From a virus, in the IMG/VR virus record IMGVR_UViG_3300025000_000137, positions 1-52,120 of that record: a stretch of 52,120 bases of DNA. The stretch is one strand, 5' to 3'. A program made the translations under genes and the position numbers. Each line of letters opens with the position of its first letter. The stretch's first letter is position 1. Positions 25,867 through 33,204 of the stretch are shown here, in pieces. The notes under the pieces were generated by a model. It was not told the DNA's origin, ran no database searches, and was given only the letters and a program-made list of their open reading frames with translations.

Positions 25867-26178
25867 TTAATCCAAGAAACATTCTTTATCCCACATGCGG
25901 TAAACTTCTGATTTTAACTGAGCTAACTTAACCAATTCTAAATTTTGTTTAGCGATAATAAGAAGTTCATCTATCGCACCACATTCTATTTTTTCAATGA
26001 TTAATTCCGGATCTAAAGACGGTGCTGGACATTGAGAACAGTCGTCGAGGTATCTGCCTAAGAAATATTCATTTGCTTTAAGCAATGCTTTGATATTATC
26101 GTTTTCAGGATATGCCTTTAATACGGCTGTTCTAAATTCATCTGAATATATTAGAGGTTCTTTTTTAGTTCTAAACAT
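25867..26178 (-). CDS. Hypothetical protein
   Basis: 103 residues, helical and acidic, with two Cys in YLDDCSQCPAPSLDPELIIE. Not recognised. The leader GGAGAAATTAAAATG is the same as at 25852 and close to that at 26344, so three consecutive genes share one leader type. Its stop lies 14 bases before the next gene's chosen start. Confidence 0.5.
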   Translation of the reverse strand: MFRTKKEPLIYSDEFRTAVLKAYPENDNIKALLKANEYFLGRYLDDCSQCPAPSLDPELIIEKIECGAIDELLIIAKQNLELVKLAQLKSEVYRMWDKECFLD

Positions 26179-26179
26179 T

Positions 26180-26344
26180 TTAATTTCTCCTATTATATTC
26201 TCTTATCAATCTGCCTACATCCGTGATCTGTCGTTTTAGCTCCCTGCATCTTATAGGGTCTCGCTCATTACCCAACTTCTCAAGGAGTTTATCTTTCCTA
26301 TCAATAAGATACTGTTTTCTAAGAGGGATTTCAAGGCAGTGCAT
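26180..26344 (-). CDS. Small basic helical protein
   Basis: 54 residues from MHCLEIPLRKQYLIDRKDKL; strongly basic with Arg/Lys-rich helices (RCRELKRQITDVGRLIREYN), so nucleic-acid binding is possible. Leader GGAGAAATTAGAATG. The start overlaps the TAG stop region of the upstream gene. Function unknown. Confidence 0.5.
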   Translation of the reverse strand: MHCLEIPLRKQYLIDRKDKLLEKLGNERDPIRCRELKRQITDVGRLIREYNRRN

Positions 26345-26345
26345 T

Positions 26346-26561
26346 CTAATTTCTCCCTGCAAAGAAAGCTCTCCCGCTTGCTAACATCTCAAACCATGCT
26401 CTTGAATCTGCGAAATGTTTCATATCTCTTGATGTGGCTTGCCTATAATTCCCGGTTGAGTATTCAAGATCTTCCGGGAGAAGTGGACGTTTTGAAAATT
26501 CTTCAATGTAGAGGTTTCCTGATTTTATGAGTGACCACATTATTCTGATGCTTCTGCTCAT
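26346..26561 (-). CDS. Hypothetical protein ending in TAG
   Basis: 71 residues, MSRSIRIMWSLIKSGNLYIE onward, ending FFAGRN. Not recognised. TAG here lies within the leader of the next gene and read-through would add only four residues, so this looks like a true stop. ATGA overlap with the upstream gene shows coupling. Confidence 0.5.
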   Translation of the reverse strand: MSRSIRIMWSLIKSGNLYIEEFSKRPLLPEDLEYSTGNYRQATSRDMKHFADSRAWFEMLASGRAFFAGRN

Positions 26562-26728
26562 ATGACCACCATCCCGAGGTACACCTCTGATTTTGAGAAT
26601 CTTAAGCAGGAAGGCAATTCAGGGCTGAATAGTGTATCATACATGATAGAACAATGATCACACGAGAGTTCAGTGCAGGAGCCTACAGGGAGTATTAGAG
26701 AGGCTATTACAGGGAGTTCTATTCTCAC
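26558..26728 (-). CDS. Small Cys-containing protein (GTG start)
   Basis: 56 residues from a GTG that overlaps the upstream stop (GTGA), ending with ATGA overlap into the next gene; both junctions and the leader GAAGGTGAGAGC support it as a gene. It begins MRIELPVIASLILPVGSCTE, a hydrophobic stretch followed by C-x-x-C (LSCDHC). Function unknown; a metal site or membrane anchor is possible. Confidence 0.5.
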   Translation of the reverse strand: MRIELPVIASLILPVGSCTELSCDHCSIMYDTLFSPELPSCLRFSKSEVYLGMVVI

Positions 26729-26907
26729 GCTCTCACCTTCAACGAAATACTTACTCTATACTCTTTTGCTTTTTCCATTTTGAAGCAGTCCCACCCATAC
26801 GCAGGGAATAACAGCATATCGCACATTGTAGCACATTCTCTACATGAGAGACTAACGCACTCGTCCAATGTTTGAGGCTGTTTGAAGCTTCTTGCTGCTG
26901 GAATCAT
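26725..26907 (-). CDS. Small Cys-rich protein
   Basis: 60 residues from MIPAARSFKQPQTLDECVSL, with CRECATMC and one more Cys, likely metal-binding. Leader GAAGGTGAGAGCATG matches that of the next gene almost exactly. An in-frame ATG seven codons upstream is less well placed. Unknown function. Confidence 0.5.
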   Translation of the reverse strand: MIPAARSFKQPQTLDECVSLSCRECATMCDMLLFPAYGWDCFKMEKAKEYRVSISLKVRA

Positions 26908-27005
26908 GCTCTCACCTTCGTTTTGCATCTCCCTGTTCTCTGTGTGAGGAACATTAGTCTGATTTGATGAATAGGGAAGGTGATTTTTTGTTTTTTGGAG
27001 GGCAT

Positions 27006-27248
27006 TTAAACCACCTTCTTAAAGAACCCTGCATAATAATACCCCACGTAAAGCCCGTTTTTGTAAACAGGGTATTCGGATGGGGTGATATAATACCAGT
27101 CGCCTCCATCACAGACATGGCACTGCTCCGAATGTGTGATCCTTCCTGTTTTTATATTGAACATCCCACCGAGTGGTAATGCTTCGCCTGGATCTCCGCG
27201 CTCCACTGCATCTATGATACTCTGTACGCCCTTGTTTCTGTCGTACAT
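27006..27248 (-). CDS. Hypothetical protein with HxC/CxxC site
   Basis: 80 residues: MYDRNKGVQSIIDAVERGDP, then a beta region with HSEQCHVCDGGDWYYITPSE, and a Tyr/Gly-rich end (YKNGLYVGYYYAGFFKKVV). Cys and His around residues 41-49 could bind a metal. Not recognised. A hairpin-rich gap separates it from the upstream gene. Confidence 0.5.
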   Translation of the reverse strand: MYDRNKGVQSIIDAVERGDPGEALPLGGMFNIKTGRITHSEQCHVCDGGDWYYITPSEYPVYKNGLYVGYYYAGFFKKVV

Positions 27249-27287
27249 TTTTAAAACACCCTAACCCTCAGTTTCTTTTTTATATCG

Positions 27288-27339
27288 CTTGCCCGAAATC
27301 GCTTTTCAGCGAGGCGACGACCTACAAGATTAGTAGGGA
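27288..27339. other. Hairpin-rich spacer
   Basis: TCGCT (27299-27303) pairs with AGCGA (27308-27312) around TTTC. CCTAC and GTAGG (around 27320-27336) form another stem. A second TCGCTT copy at 27295 could compete for the same partner. No T-run follows, so a simple terminator is doubtful. Confidence 0.35.
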
Positions 27340-27648
27340 TCATGCTTCAATCCCCACGTTTTCTTCAAAAGGTAATGTACAAATCGGGACAAAACGAGCC
27401 AGATACTCAGTATTATACTCCCGGTTAAAATCTTCAACTGTTCTGAGTACAGGTGATTTCCCCGGCCATGTGATTTTTACAAGCCCGGGGAGAAATTCAA
27501 ATTCTACTCCTTCTGCTTCATGTTTGCGGATTCCTTTTAAGAACCACTGTTCGAATGAGAGTGGTGTGTAAGTAGGCTTTCTTCCATGTCTTGCATATTC
27601 AGAGCGTTTCTGAACTGCTTTGATTCTTGCGAGTTCTCTTGTGTACAT
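27340..27648 (-). CDS. Hypothetical protein, first gene of the minus cluster
   Basis: 102 residues from MYTRELARIKAVQKRSEYAR; the GAACGGAGC leader 9 bases upstream fixes this start, although an ATG 28 codons upstream is in frame. N-terminus basic; C-terminus beta-rich (EFEFLPGLVKITWPG). Not recognised. It is divergent from the regulator at 27779 across a palindromic operator. Confidence 0.6.
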   Translation of the reverse strand: MYTRELARIKAVQKRSEYARHGRKPTYTPLSFEQWFLKGIRKHEAEGVEFEFLPGLVKITWPGKSPVLRTVEDFNREYNTEYLARFVPICTLPFEENVGIEA

Positions 27649-27657
27649 TCTTCGTTT

Positions 27658-27666
27658 GCTCCGTTC
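27658..27666 (-). promoter_or_regulatory. GAACGGAGC leader element
   Basis: Exact copy followed by AAACG, 9 bases before the ATG at 27648. The 14 bases GAACGGAGCAAACG equal those of the 24333 hairpin loop and inner stem, the longest match. Confidence 0.8.
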
Positions 27667-27724
27667 TTTTGTGAGGATTACGTTTTTGTATAATACTACT
27701 ACGCACTTATTGTATATAAACTTT

Positions 27725-27766
27725 GTTAACAACGTTCACACAATAAACTATATATATGTTGTTAAC
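27725..27766. promoter_or_regulatory. Divergent promoter with 9-base inverted repeat
   Basis: GTTAACAAC (27725-27733) and GTTGTTAAC (27758-27766) flank ATAAACTATATATATG, a TATA-like element for the plus strand. TTTATATACAA (minus strand, around 27710-27722) could serve the minus genes. Likely operator for the protein at 27779. Confidence 0.5.
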
Positions 27767-27778
27767 TAATTACTACCC

Positions 27779-27976
27779 ATGGCAAAGCCGACTAAACAGA
27801 AAGATGTCACCACACAAAGGTTATCCCAGAGCAATGTCGATAAGATAAAAAAGCATGGGAAACCGAAGTACGAAGAGTCATTTAACGATGCGCTCACGCG
27901 GGTTTTAGAGGAATACGAAGCTCAGAAGGTAGAGATTAAGAGATTAAGAGATGAATTGAAAGAGGAAAAAGAATGA
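27779..27976 (+). CDS. Probable DNA-binding regulator with coiled coil
   Basis: 65 residues: basic N-terminus (MAKPTKQKDVTTQRLSQSNV), then DKIKKHGKPKYEESFNDALT and a charged helix. The pattern 'strand, DKIKKHGK, YEESFNDALTRVLEEY' fits a small ribbon-helix-helix protein of the archaeal antitoxin/regulator type. It is first in the large plus-strand operon and next to an inverted repeat, so it probably represses both directions. Confidence 0.55.
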   Translation: MAKPTKQKDVTTQRLSQSNVDKIKKHGKPKYEESFNDALTRVLEEYEAQKVEIKRLRDELKEEKE

Positions 27977-28173
27977 TGGACAAAAATACTATGATAGACA
28001 ATGATGTCTATGAATACATCAAAAACAATAGCGGAAACGTTAGCAGTCCTGATGTAGTGAATCATTTTGATATGCTGTGTGATATTACATTATTCTCAAT
28101 TGAGAGACTTATCGAAGCCGAAAAAGTTGAGAAAAGAGGGATGTGGACTCAAACTAAATTGTATGCGTTATAA
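27973..28173 (+). CDS. Small winged-helix protein
   Basis: 66 residues: YEYIKNNSGNVSSPDVVNHF, then ITLFSIERLIEAEKVEKRG with a hydrophobic-strand wing (MWTQTKLYAL), the helix-turn-helix and wing order of small archaeal winged-helix regulators. It overlaps the previous gene by four bases, so the pair is co-translated. DNA target unknown. Confidence 0.6.
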   Translation: MMDKNTMIDNDVYEYIKNNSGNVSSPDVVNHFDMLCDITLFSIERLIEAEKVEKRGMWTQTKLYAL

Positions 28174-28186
28174 ATTATACAAAAAA

Positions 28187-28195
28187 GAACGGAGC
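28187..28195 (+). promoter_or_regulatory. GAACGGAGC leader element
   Basis: Exact copy followed by TATTAA, 7 bases before the ATG at 28203. Confidence 0.75.
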
Positions 28196-28202
28196 TATTA
28201 AC

Positions 28203-28289
28203 ATGTGGATGGAATCACTCATAGAAGAAGCTTTAGAATGGTACGGACAAGATAAAAAGAAGAATCTTTCTGATGAAGAGGCGGTTTGA
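28203..28289 (+). CDS. 28-residue protein
   Basis: MWMESLIEEALEWYGQDKKK followed by NLSDEEAV. Short amphipathic helix. It is supported as a gene by the GAACGGAGC leader at the usual distance and by direct abutment to the next gene's GTG. Function unknown; it may serve mainly to couple translation of the next gene. Confidence 0.5.
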   Translation: MWMESLIEEALEWYGQDKKKNLSDEEAV

Positions 28290-28619
28290 GTGTTGCGCGC
28301 TTATTTTGTCCAAGAATTCAACGAGCCGGACGGTCACGCCGTGATAGCTGAAAACGCGCGCGAAGCTAAGCAGATCGCGTATGCATCAGGAGATTTCTAC
28401 TGTGAATGGATAGAGATGCGCGTTAAGTGGATGAGAAACGCGAACATCGACGGACTTGAAAAAGGGATTGTAAGAGACTGCCTAGATGCGCTCAGGCGTG
28501 AGATCTACGCGTTTATCGAGGCGGGTCACTATCCATGTGATGTATGCGGATGCCAAGGGGAGCTACACGGGTTTAAGGGGAAAGCGCTTTGTACAAAATG
28601 TTATGACGAGGCGGTTTGA
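28290..28619 (+). CDS. Protein with C-terminal zinc finger
   Basis: 109 residues from GTG immediately after the upstream TGA. N-terminal ~75 residues are alpha/beta (FVQEFNEPDGHAVIAENARE); the last 30 have two CxxC pairs (CDVCGCQGELHG, ALCTKCYD), a treble-clef or zinc-ribbon-like finger. Not a recognised family. Base composition is GC-richer than its neighbours (several GCGCG runs). Confidence 0.6.
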   Translation: MLRAYFVQEFNEPDGHAVIAENAREAKQIAYASGDFYCEWIEMRVKWMRNANIDGLEKGIVRDCLDALRREIYAFIEAGHYPCDVCGCQGELHGFKGKALCTKCYDEAV

Positions 28620-28620
28620 T

Positions 28621-28764
28621 ATGCCCGCAGAACAAGACGATTTTTGGTTAATTCGTCCTCTGATATGTGATTTTTTAATAGAGGAAGGAAAAAAATGTAA
28701 AATTGAGGAAAATAAATCAAAGATATGTGGGATTAGTACATGTCCATTTGAGAGGGCGATGTAA
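28621..28764 (+). CDS. Small Cys-rich protein
   Basis: 47 residues: MPAEQDDFWLIRPLICDFLI, then EEGKKCKI and KICGISTCPFERAM. The spacing of Cys residues (Cys, Cys, CGISTC) suggests a metal site. One base separates it from the upstream stop. Function unknown. Confidence 0.5.
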   Translation: MPAEQDDFWLIRPLICDFLIEEGKKCKIEENKSKICGISTCPFERAM

Positions 28765-28765
28765 C

Positions 28766-28993
28766 ATGGAACTCTCCTCAGAAACAATCTCTCAGGAGCT
28801 TGCAATCTATGAATCTAAACTCTGTTCTGCGGAGATCTACAGAGGCACGCCAGAGGGCATTCTCCACGCTAAAGAAGCGAGTGTTATGCGTGGGTGTCTC
28901 CTTCGATTAGGATTGATCAGCGAGGCTCAGAATTCAGCTATATGGAAGAATGCAAAGAGTAGAGCAGGGAAGACGGGGAGGAATTATAAATGA
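28766..28993 (+). CDS. Hypothetical helical protein
   Basis: 75 residues from MELSSETISQELAIYESKLC. Largely helical with a basic C-terminus (IWKNAKSRAGKTGRNYK). Starts directly after the upstream stop (TAACATG) and overlaps the MazG-like gene by four bases. Not recognised. Confidence 0.5.
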   Translation: MELSSETISQELAIYESKLCSAEIYRGTPEGILHAKEASVMRGCLLRLGLISEAQNSAIWKNAKSRAGKTGRNYK

Positions 28994-29247
28994 ATCTCTC
29001 TGAACTTGCAACCAAAGTTGAAGAACTCGAAGTAATTCGCGGTTTCTCACACGAAACAATCCAGGATAAAATGGATGCGTTCGATGAGGAAATATATGAA
29101 TTTTATGAAGCAGTGGAAGGAAGAGGAAACGTAGCAGAAGAGGGCGCGGATGTTATCAATACTGTTATTATGATTTTCAAGAGATACGGGATTGATCCAG
29201 AGAAAGCACTCAATGATAAAATAGAGAAAGATAAGCGGAGGGTGTAA
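28990..29247 (+). CDS. MazG-like nucleotide pyrophosphohydrolase
   Basis: 85 residues with the MazG-type helical core: KMDAFDEEIYEFYEAVEGRG then VAEEGADVINTVIMIF. The paired acidic motif ExxEF...EE.AD.. binds magnesium and hydrolyses NTPs to NMP and pyrophosphate in this family. Viral MazG-like enzymes may clean the nucleotide pool or alter stress signalling. It clusters with a thymidylate-synthase-like gene 0.8 kb downstream. Confidence 0.7.
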   Translation: MNLSELATKVEELEVIRGFSHETIQDKMDAFDEEIYEFYEAVEGRGNVAEEGADVINTVIMIFKRYGIDPEKALNDKIEKDKRRV

Positions 29248-29248
29248 T

Positions 29249-29494
29249 ATGCCAGCATTTGATTCCGAAACCGGACTATTCAACTATTTCAGGCAGAAAG
29301 CAAGTGAAATGAACTGCAAACAGTGTTTTGATAAGAAGCAGGACGAACTTCATGCAATGAATATAGAAGGTGCGAACGGCGTTCCGAATTGTTTGTGCAA
29401 AATAGATACACCGTGTCCATGTGAAGACGTTGAAGATGATCTATTGATAAATGGGATTTGTTACTGTGAGATTTTTGAGAGTGTGGAAAAATGA
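29249..29494 (+). CDS. Cys-rich protein resembling ferredoxin-thioredoxin reductase catalytic chain
   Basis: 81 residues with eight Cys. After an N-terminal CKQC, the second half reads CLCKIDTPCPCED and later GICYCEIF, three C-x-C motifs. In ferredoxin:thioredoxin/disulfide reductase catalytic chains, CPC, CPC and CHC motifs hold a 4Fe-4S cluster next to the active disulfide, and methanogens have such enzymes. The spacings here are shorter than normal (five residues between the first two), so the link is tentative; a zinc protein is the alternative. Confidence 0.4.
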   Translation: MPAFDSETGLFNYFRQKASEMNCKQCFDKKQDELHAMNIEGANGVPNCLCKIDTPCPCEDVEDDLLINGICYCEIFESVEK

Positions 29495-29772
29495 AAGTTT
29501 GGAAGTGTTTCCAAGAATCCTGTATTACGCCGTGTTTGCTTCCCTGGCATCCTGACCATGATACACCTGATGGCTGTCGCTGGGGTGGGGTGGCTGATTT
29601 TAAAGCGGTAGAATTTGAACCCGTTGACCTCTTGAAACTCTTTGGACCATCCGGAGAATACTCTGATTTTGTTAGGATATGTAGGATACCAGGAAGGGCG
29701 GTTTGTACAAGTGGACATAATGGAGATTGTACGGCTTGTTTAGGAAATGAGAAAGTGAAATTGCCTGAATGA
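29491..29772 (+). CDS. Hypothetical Cys-containing protein
   Basis: 93 residues: MKVWKCFQESCITPCLLPWH, with further Cys in VRICRIPGRAVCTSGHNGDC and TACLG. Possibly metal-binding; family not recognised. ATGA overlap with the preceding Cys-rich gene suggests they are made together. Confidence 0.5.
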   Translation: MKVWKCFQESCITPCLLPWHPDHDTPDGCRWGGVADFKAVEFEPVDLLKLFGPSGEYSDFVRICRIPGRAVCTSGHNGDCTACLGNEKVKLPE

Positions 29773-29788
29773 TTTTTTTTTAAAAAAA

Positions 29789-29797
29789 GAACGGAGC
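29789..29797 (+). promoter_or_regulatory. GAACGGAGC leader element
   Basis: Exact copy followed by AATAAA, 7 bases before the ATG at 29805; preceded by T8, a possible terminator for the upstream genes. Confidence 0.75.
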
Positions 29798-29804
29798 AAT
29801 AAAA

Positions 29805-30017
29805 ATGTCATTAGAGATCACAGAAACCGAGCGAGAACGATTTTTAATCCATCTGCAAAAACGTTCACGGGTACAGTCAATGCCTGAAAAAGAGCAGGAA
29901 ATAATTAGACTGTCTAATGAAAACGTGAGCCTGAAAGAGATACGCAGTGCTGTAAAGAGTAACAACGGGTATGTTACTCAAGTGCGGGCAAGGGCAAGAA
30001 GGCAGGGGTTATTATGA
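29805..30017 (+). CDS. Small helix-turn-helix protein
   Basis: 70 residues. Residues about 30-68 form a helix-turn-helix: EIIRLSNENVSLKEIRSAVK then NNGYVTQVRARARRQG, the pattern of small sigma-region-4-like or resolvase-type DNA-binding units. It overlaps the ThyA-like gene by four bases. A local regulator is likely. Confidence 0.6.
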   Translation: MSLEITETERERFLIHLQKRSRVQSMPEKEQEIIRLSNENVSLKEIRSAVKSNNGYVTQVRARARRQGLL

Positions 30018-30730
30018 CTCTCTCGATTGTCAAAACTTATTCCTCGGATAATATAGATGTTCTCAATGAGAAGTTGTGGAGAGATATCTATTATGACGGG
30101 AATCCTCTTGTATTTGGCAGTGAGGACGAGCCTAAAACCGCCAGAGAGGTTTTTGCAGTTGTTCAGTTATATGGTAAGGCTCTTGATGATTTGTACGAAG
30201 GGAAGCTTCCTAAAGGATGGAAGTTTGGCGAGGCTGCTAATAAGATTTATATTGAGATGCTGAAGAATCCCGATAAGGGCGAACAACCTTATACATACGG
30301 GGAAAGATTGCACAATTATCCTGTAATTGATTTTGAATCGGTAGACCAGACTGTTACTTTAACAAATGCATTATTTGATGCAATAGAGCATAACATTCAA
30401 ACAAATAGGTTAGTTGGGGTAATATGGAATCCGGTGGATTTAATGCTAAAAGACCCACCGTGTTTTAACTGGTTTCAGCTTCGAACTTCGGAAGGAAATA
30501 AAGTGTCTCTCCGTGTCCTGTTCAGATCTCATGACTATGGGAACGCTAATTTTGCTAATTTTGGGGCTATAATCAGATGTTTTGTGGATGAAGTTATAGA
30601 GCCTGCCGGTGGAGTCCTCGAAGAATTAATTTGTGTGAGTGCTTCAGCACATTTGTATGATAATGATTCAGATATGATAGAAGCGGTTGTCGGAAACATC
30701 CCGGAGCACATCAGGAGGCTCTTAAAATGA
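30014..30730 (+). CDS. Thymidylate synthase-like protein (ThyA family)
   Basis: 238 residues. The C-terminal half carries ThyA-type motifs: PPCFNWFQLR, where the Cys is in the nucleophile position, VSLRVLFRSHDYGNANFANF containing the Arg-Ser/Asp dUMP phosphate and Asn contacts, and ISASAHLYDND-like VSASAHLYDND. This matches the short archaeal thymidylate synthases. The enzyme methylates dUMP, or hydroxymethylates a pyrimidine, for viral DNA. The N-terminal half is less conserved. With MazG-like 28990 it forms a nucleotide-metabolism group. Confidence 0.7.
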   Translation: MTLSIVKTYSSDNIDVLNEKLWRDIYYDGNPLVFGSEDEPKTAREVFAVVQLYGKALDDLYEGKLPKGWKFGEAANKIYIEMLKNPDKGEQPYTYGERLHNYPVIDFESVDQTVTLTNALFDAIEHNIQTNRLVGVIWNPVDLMLKDPPCFNWFQLRTSEGNKVSLRVLFRSHDYGNANFANFGAIIRCFVDEVIEPAGGVLEELICVSASAHLYDNDSDMIEAVVGNIPEHIRRLLK

Positions 30731-30912
30731 TTCCTGCTCCTGATTTTGGAGTCCTCCACTACGAAGGATTAAAAGAAGTAGGCGGCGAAGAATTTATAAA
30801 ATGTGATAGATGCGGGGAATGGAAATGGTGCAAACTGTATAAAGAGCAGTTTTTAGAGGGGCTGCAAGGATATGTTAGGAGAGTTTGTAAGAGTTGTCTG
30901 GAGGTTGAGTAA
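30727..30912 (+). CDS. Small zinc-finger protein
   Basis: 61 residues with CDRCGEWKWCKLY and, 20 residues later, CKSC: a two-knuckle zinc finger. Four-base overlap with the ThyA-like gene and one-base overlap with the nuclease gene downstream. One of about ten such small Cys4 proteins in the window; function unknown. Confidence 0.6.
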   Translation: MIPAPDFGVLHYEGLKEVGGEEFIKCDRCGEWKWCKLYKEQFLEGLQGYVRRVCKSCLEVE

Positions 30913-31328
30913 TGAGCAATAAAAAAGAGGGTGATGATTTTGAAAATGAGTTTCGTGTCCTTGCAGGTAATTACGGATTTTGGGCGCATCGGATGAACGT
31001 AAATAAAAATGGACAGCCGGCAGATATCATCCTGTGTAAAAATAATATTCCGGTTTTGGTGGATTGTAAAGACTGCGAAAATAAAGTTTTTAAGTTATCA
31101 AGGATCGAAGATAATCAAGAATATGCAATGACAAAATGGATTCAGCTAGGGAATAAATGCGCTTTGTTTGCCCTAAAAATAAATAATGAAATTTGGGTAA
31201 TATCATTTCCGATGCTAATGAAACTAAAACAGTTGGGGTACAAACAGTTAAATTATACTCAGATAAACGAAGTCGGGTACACTTTTGAAAAGTGGGCAGG
31301 TGATTTTTGTGCATGTCACTCTCAGTAA
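30912..31328 (+). CDS. Holliday-junction-resolvase-like nuclease
   Basis: 138 residues with a PD-(D/E)xK core: KEGDDFENEFRVLAGNYGFW, ADIILCKNNIPVLVDCKDCE, then a helix with QEYAMTKWIQLGN and the strand ALFALKINNEIWVISF. Asp of PADII and the D-C-K triad are the expected metal ligands, as in RecU and archaeal resolvase-like proteins. Probably resolves recombination or packaging intermediates. Overlaps the helicase gene by 20 bases. Confidence 0.7.
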   Translation: MSNKKEGDDFENEFRVLAGNYGFWAHRMNVNKNGQPADIILCKNNIPVLVDCKDCENKVFKLSRIEDNQEYAMTKWIQLGNKCALFALKINNEIWVISFPMLMKLKQLGYKQLNYTQINEVGYTFEKWAGDFCACHSQ

Positions 31329-32760
31329 TGAAATTATAATAACTGACCCTACAACTGATGTAATTAAATTCTGTGGGGATAATCTAGTTATTTCTAACCC
31401 GGATTATTATAAAAAAATGAGGTTGGGTCTTTGGATCGGAAAAACACCCGCTCAACTTTACCTATTCAGGAAAAACGGAAATAAAATATACCTGCCTGCC
31501 GGATGCATGAATGAACTGTTAAAAATCATACCGGATACTCAGATAAATTATGATTTAGCTGATAATCCCATCATAGAGTATGATTGTAACGTCCCTCTTT
31601 ATGAGTATCAAAAGACGGCAATGAAATCTATGCTTACTACAAATTATGGGATTCTACAGGCTCCTTGTGGCTCAGGAAAGACGCAGGTAGGAATTAGTAT
31701 GGCTGCAAGTTTGCAAAGAAAAACGCTTTGGTTAACACATACTACAGACCTGCTTAATCAGTCAAAAAAAAGAGCATCGGATTACATAAAAGATAAATCA
31801 CTGATCGGGACAATAACAGCCGGAAAAGTCGATATCTCAGAGGGTATCACGTTTGCAACAGTTCAGACACTTTCTAAATTAGATCTTACTCAGTATAAGT
31901 ATGTATGGGATGTTGTGATCGTAGATGAGTGTCACAGATGCGCAGGTACTCCAACAAGTTTAATGATGTTTTCTAAAGTTGTTAACCGTCTCGCTGCAAA
32001 GTGGAAATATGGATTATCCGCGACAGTTCACAGAGGCGACGGGCTGATAAAAAGTACATTTGCGCTTTTAGGAGATGTTGCTTATGTGGTCCCTGAAGAA
32101 GCGGTGGCAGATAAAACAATTGAGGTAACTGTTCAGGAAATTAAAACCGGAGTTAAAATATCAGATTGTTGCCTGGATACAGACGGGACGCTGGATTACA
32201 TGGAATTAGTCAATTATCTTACTATGAATGAGGAAAGAACAAAACTCATAGCCTCTAAGATAGCTGAGAATCGAGATAATAGCAATCTCATTATGTCTGA
32301 CAGGATTCAGCATTTAAGGACTATATTAGATGCTCTCGTTTTAGAGGGTGTTCGGGCATCAGAAATTAGGATGATTACCGGGACAATGACCTCAAAAAAA
32401 GAGAAAGAGTACAGACAGCAGGCAATAGAAGATATGAAAACAGGGAAAGCTAGGTTTTTATTTGCAAGTTATAACCTAGCTAAAGAAGGACTTGATATCC
32501 CGAATTTAAACCGGTTGTATTTAGCATTGCCTAAGAAAGATTTTGCTGTAGTTACGCAGTCCATAGGGAGGATATGCAGGACAGCAGAGGGTAAAGACTC
32601 CACTGTCTGTTATGATTTTGTGGATGATATAGGATTCTGTACAGGTGCGTGGAAGAAAAGAAAAACCATCTATAAGAAAAAGGGATGTGAGATTATAGAG
32701 GGAGTTGAGGCAGTGGCGAAGGGTTCAACACCGATACAGAAAGGGCTTTTTTGTTTTTGA
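31309..32760 (+). CDS. SF2 DNA helicase (XPB/Rad25-like)
   Basis: 483 residues from GTG (CAGGTGA upstream; a TTG eight codons earlier is possible). Helicase motifs: Walker A APCGSGKT (about 115-122), DECH (about 205), SAT (about 237), motif V around KEGLDIPN and motif VI QSIGRICR (about 417). The N-terminal ~95 residues match the damage-recognition-like region of short XPB/Rad25 helicases. It likely unwinds DNA in viral replication or repair, working with the adjacent resolvase-like nuclease. Confidence 0.9.
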   Translation: MHVTLSNEIIITDPTTDVIKFCGDNLVISNPDYYKKMRLGLWIGKTPAQLYLFRKNGNKIYLPAGCMNELLKIIPDTQINYDLADNPIIEYDCNVPLYEYQKTAMKSMLTTNYGILQAPCGSGKTQVGISMAASLQRKTLWLTHTTDLLNQSKKRASDYIKDKSLIGTITAGKVDISEGITFATVQTLSKLDLTQYKYVWDVVIVDECHRCAGTPTSLMMFSKVVNRLAAKWKYGLSATVHRGDGLIKSTFALLGDVAYVVPEEAVADKTIEVTVQEIKTGVKISDCCLDTDGTLDYMELVNYLTMNEERTKLIASKIAENRDNSNLIMSDRIQHLRTILDALVLEGVRASEIRMITGTMTSKKEKEYRQQAIEDMKTGKARFLFASYNLAKEGLDIPNLNRLYLALPKKDFAVVTQSIGRICRTAEGKDSTVCYDFVDDIGFCTGAWKKRKTIYKKKGCEIIEGVEAVAKGSTPIQKGLFCF

Positions 32761-32769
32761 GGTTTTAGC

Positions 32770-33204
32770 ATGACAGAAGAACAAAAATTTAACGAGTTGA
32801 TAAAACTCAAAAAACAAACATTAGAAAAATTAAGCACGACCACTGATAAACTTAAAACAATCGAATCCGAAATTGAAACTCTCAAAACTAAAATATCTCA
32901 AATAGATACTGAAATAGGAATCATGAGAGGCGTTGATATGAGCGATGATCTCATAAATGAAACGCATACAAAAGGGATGAGGGCATACTATTGTAATGGA
33001 TCTATATGCATAGTAAAGCATTGCGATAAAGGGAGGGAGATATCATACATTGCACTTGGCTATCAGGATGATATGTGTATTGGGCCTGGATATGAGTCAG
33101 TACCTGGAAGAAAACATCCAACTATAATTTATTATGCTGACGGTGATAGCTACGTGGTAAAAAATACCGACGTAAGTATTAAAAGAGGATGCGATGAAGG
33201 GTAA
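32770..33204 (+). CDS. Coiled-coil protein with C-terminal beta domain
   Basis: 144 residues. Residues 3-58 are a long coiled coil (KLSTTTDKLKTIESEIETLK); residues about 70-140 form a beta domain (MRAYYCNGSICIVKHCDKG, then YIALGYQDDM). Not recognised. Starts 9 bases after the helicase and overlaps the membrane-protein gene by 11 bases. Confidence 0.5.
   Translation: MTEEQKFNELIKLKKQTLEKLSTTTDKLKTIESEIETLKTKISQIDTEIGIMRGVDMSDDLINETHTKGMRAYYCNGSICIVKHCDKGREISYIALGYQDDMCIGPGYESVPGRKHPTIIYYADGDSYVVKNTDVSIKRGCDEG

Noticed and set aside
27274-27345. tRNA-like or CRISPR-like look of a GC-rich spacer (GATTGAAGC, stem-loops)
   Set aside because: No cloverleaf can be drawn with an acceptor stem and TPsiC arm, and there is no repeated unit.
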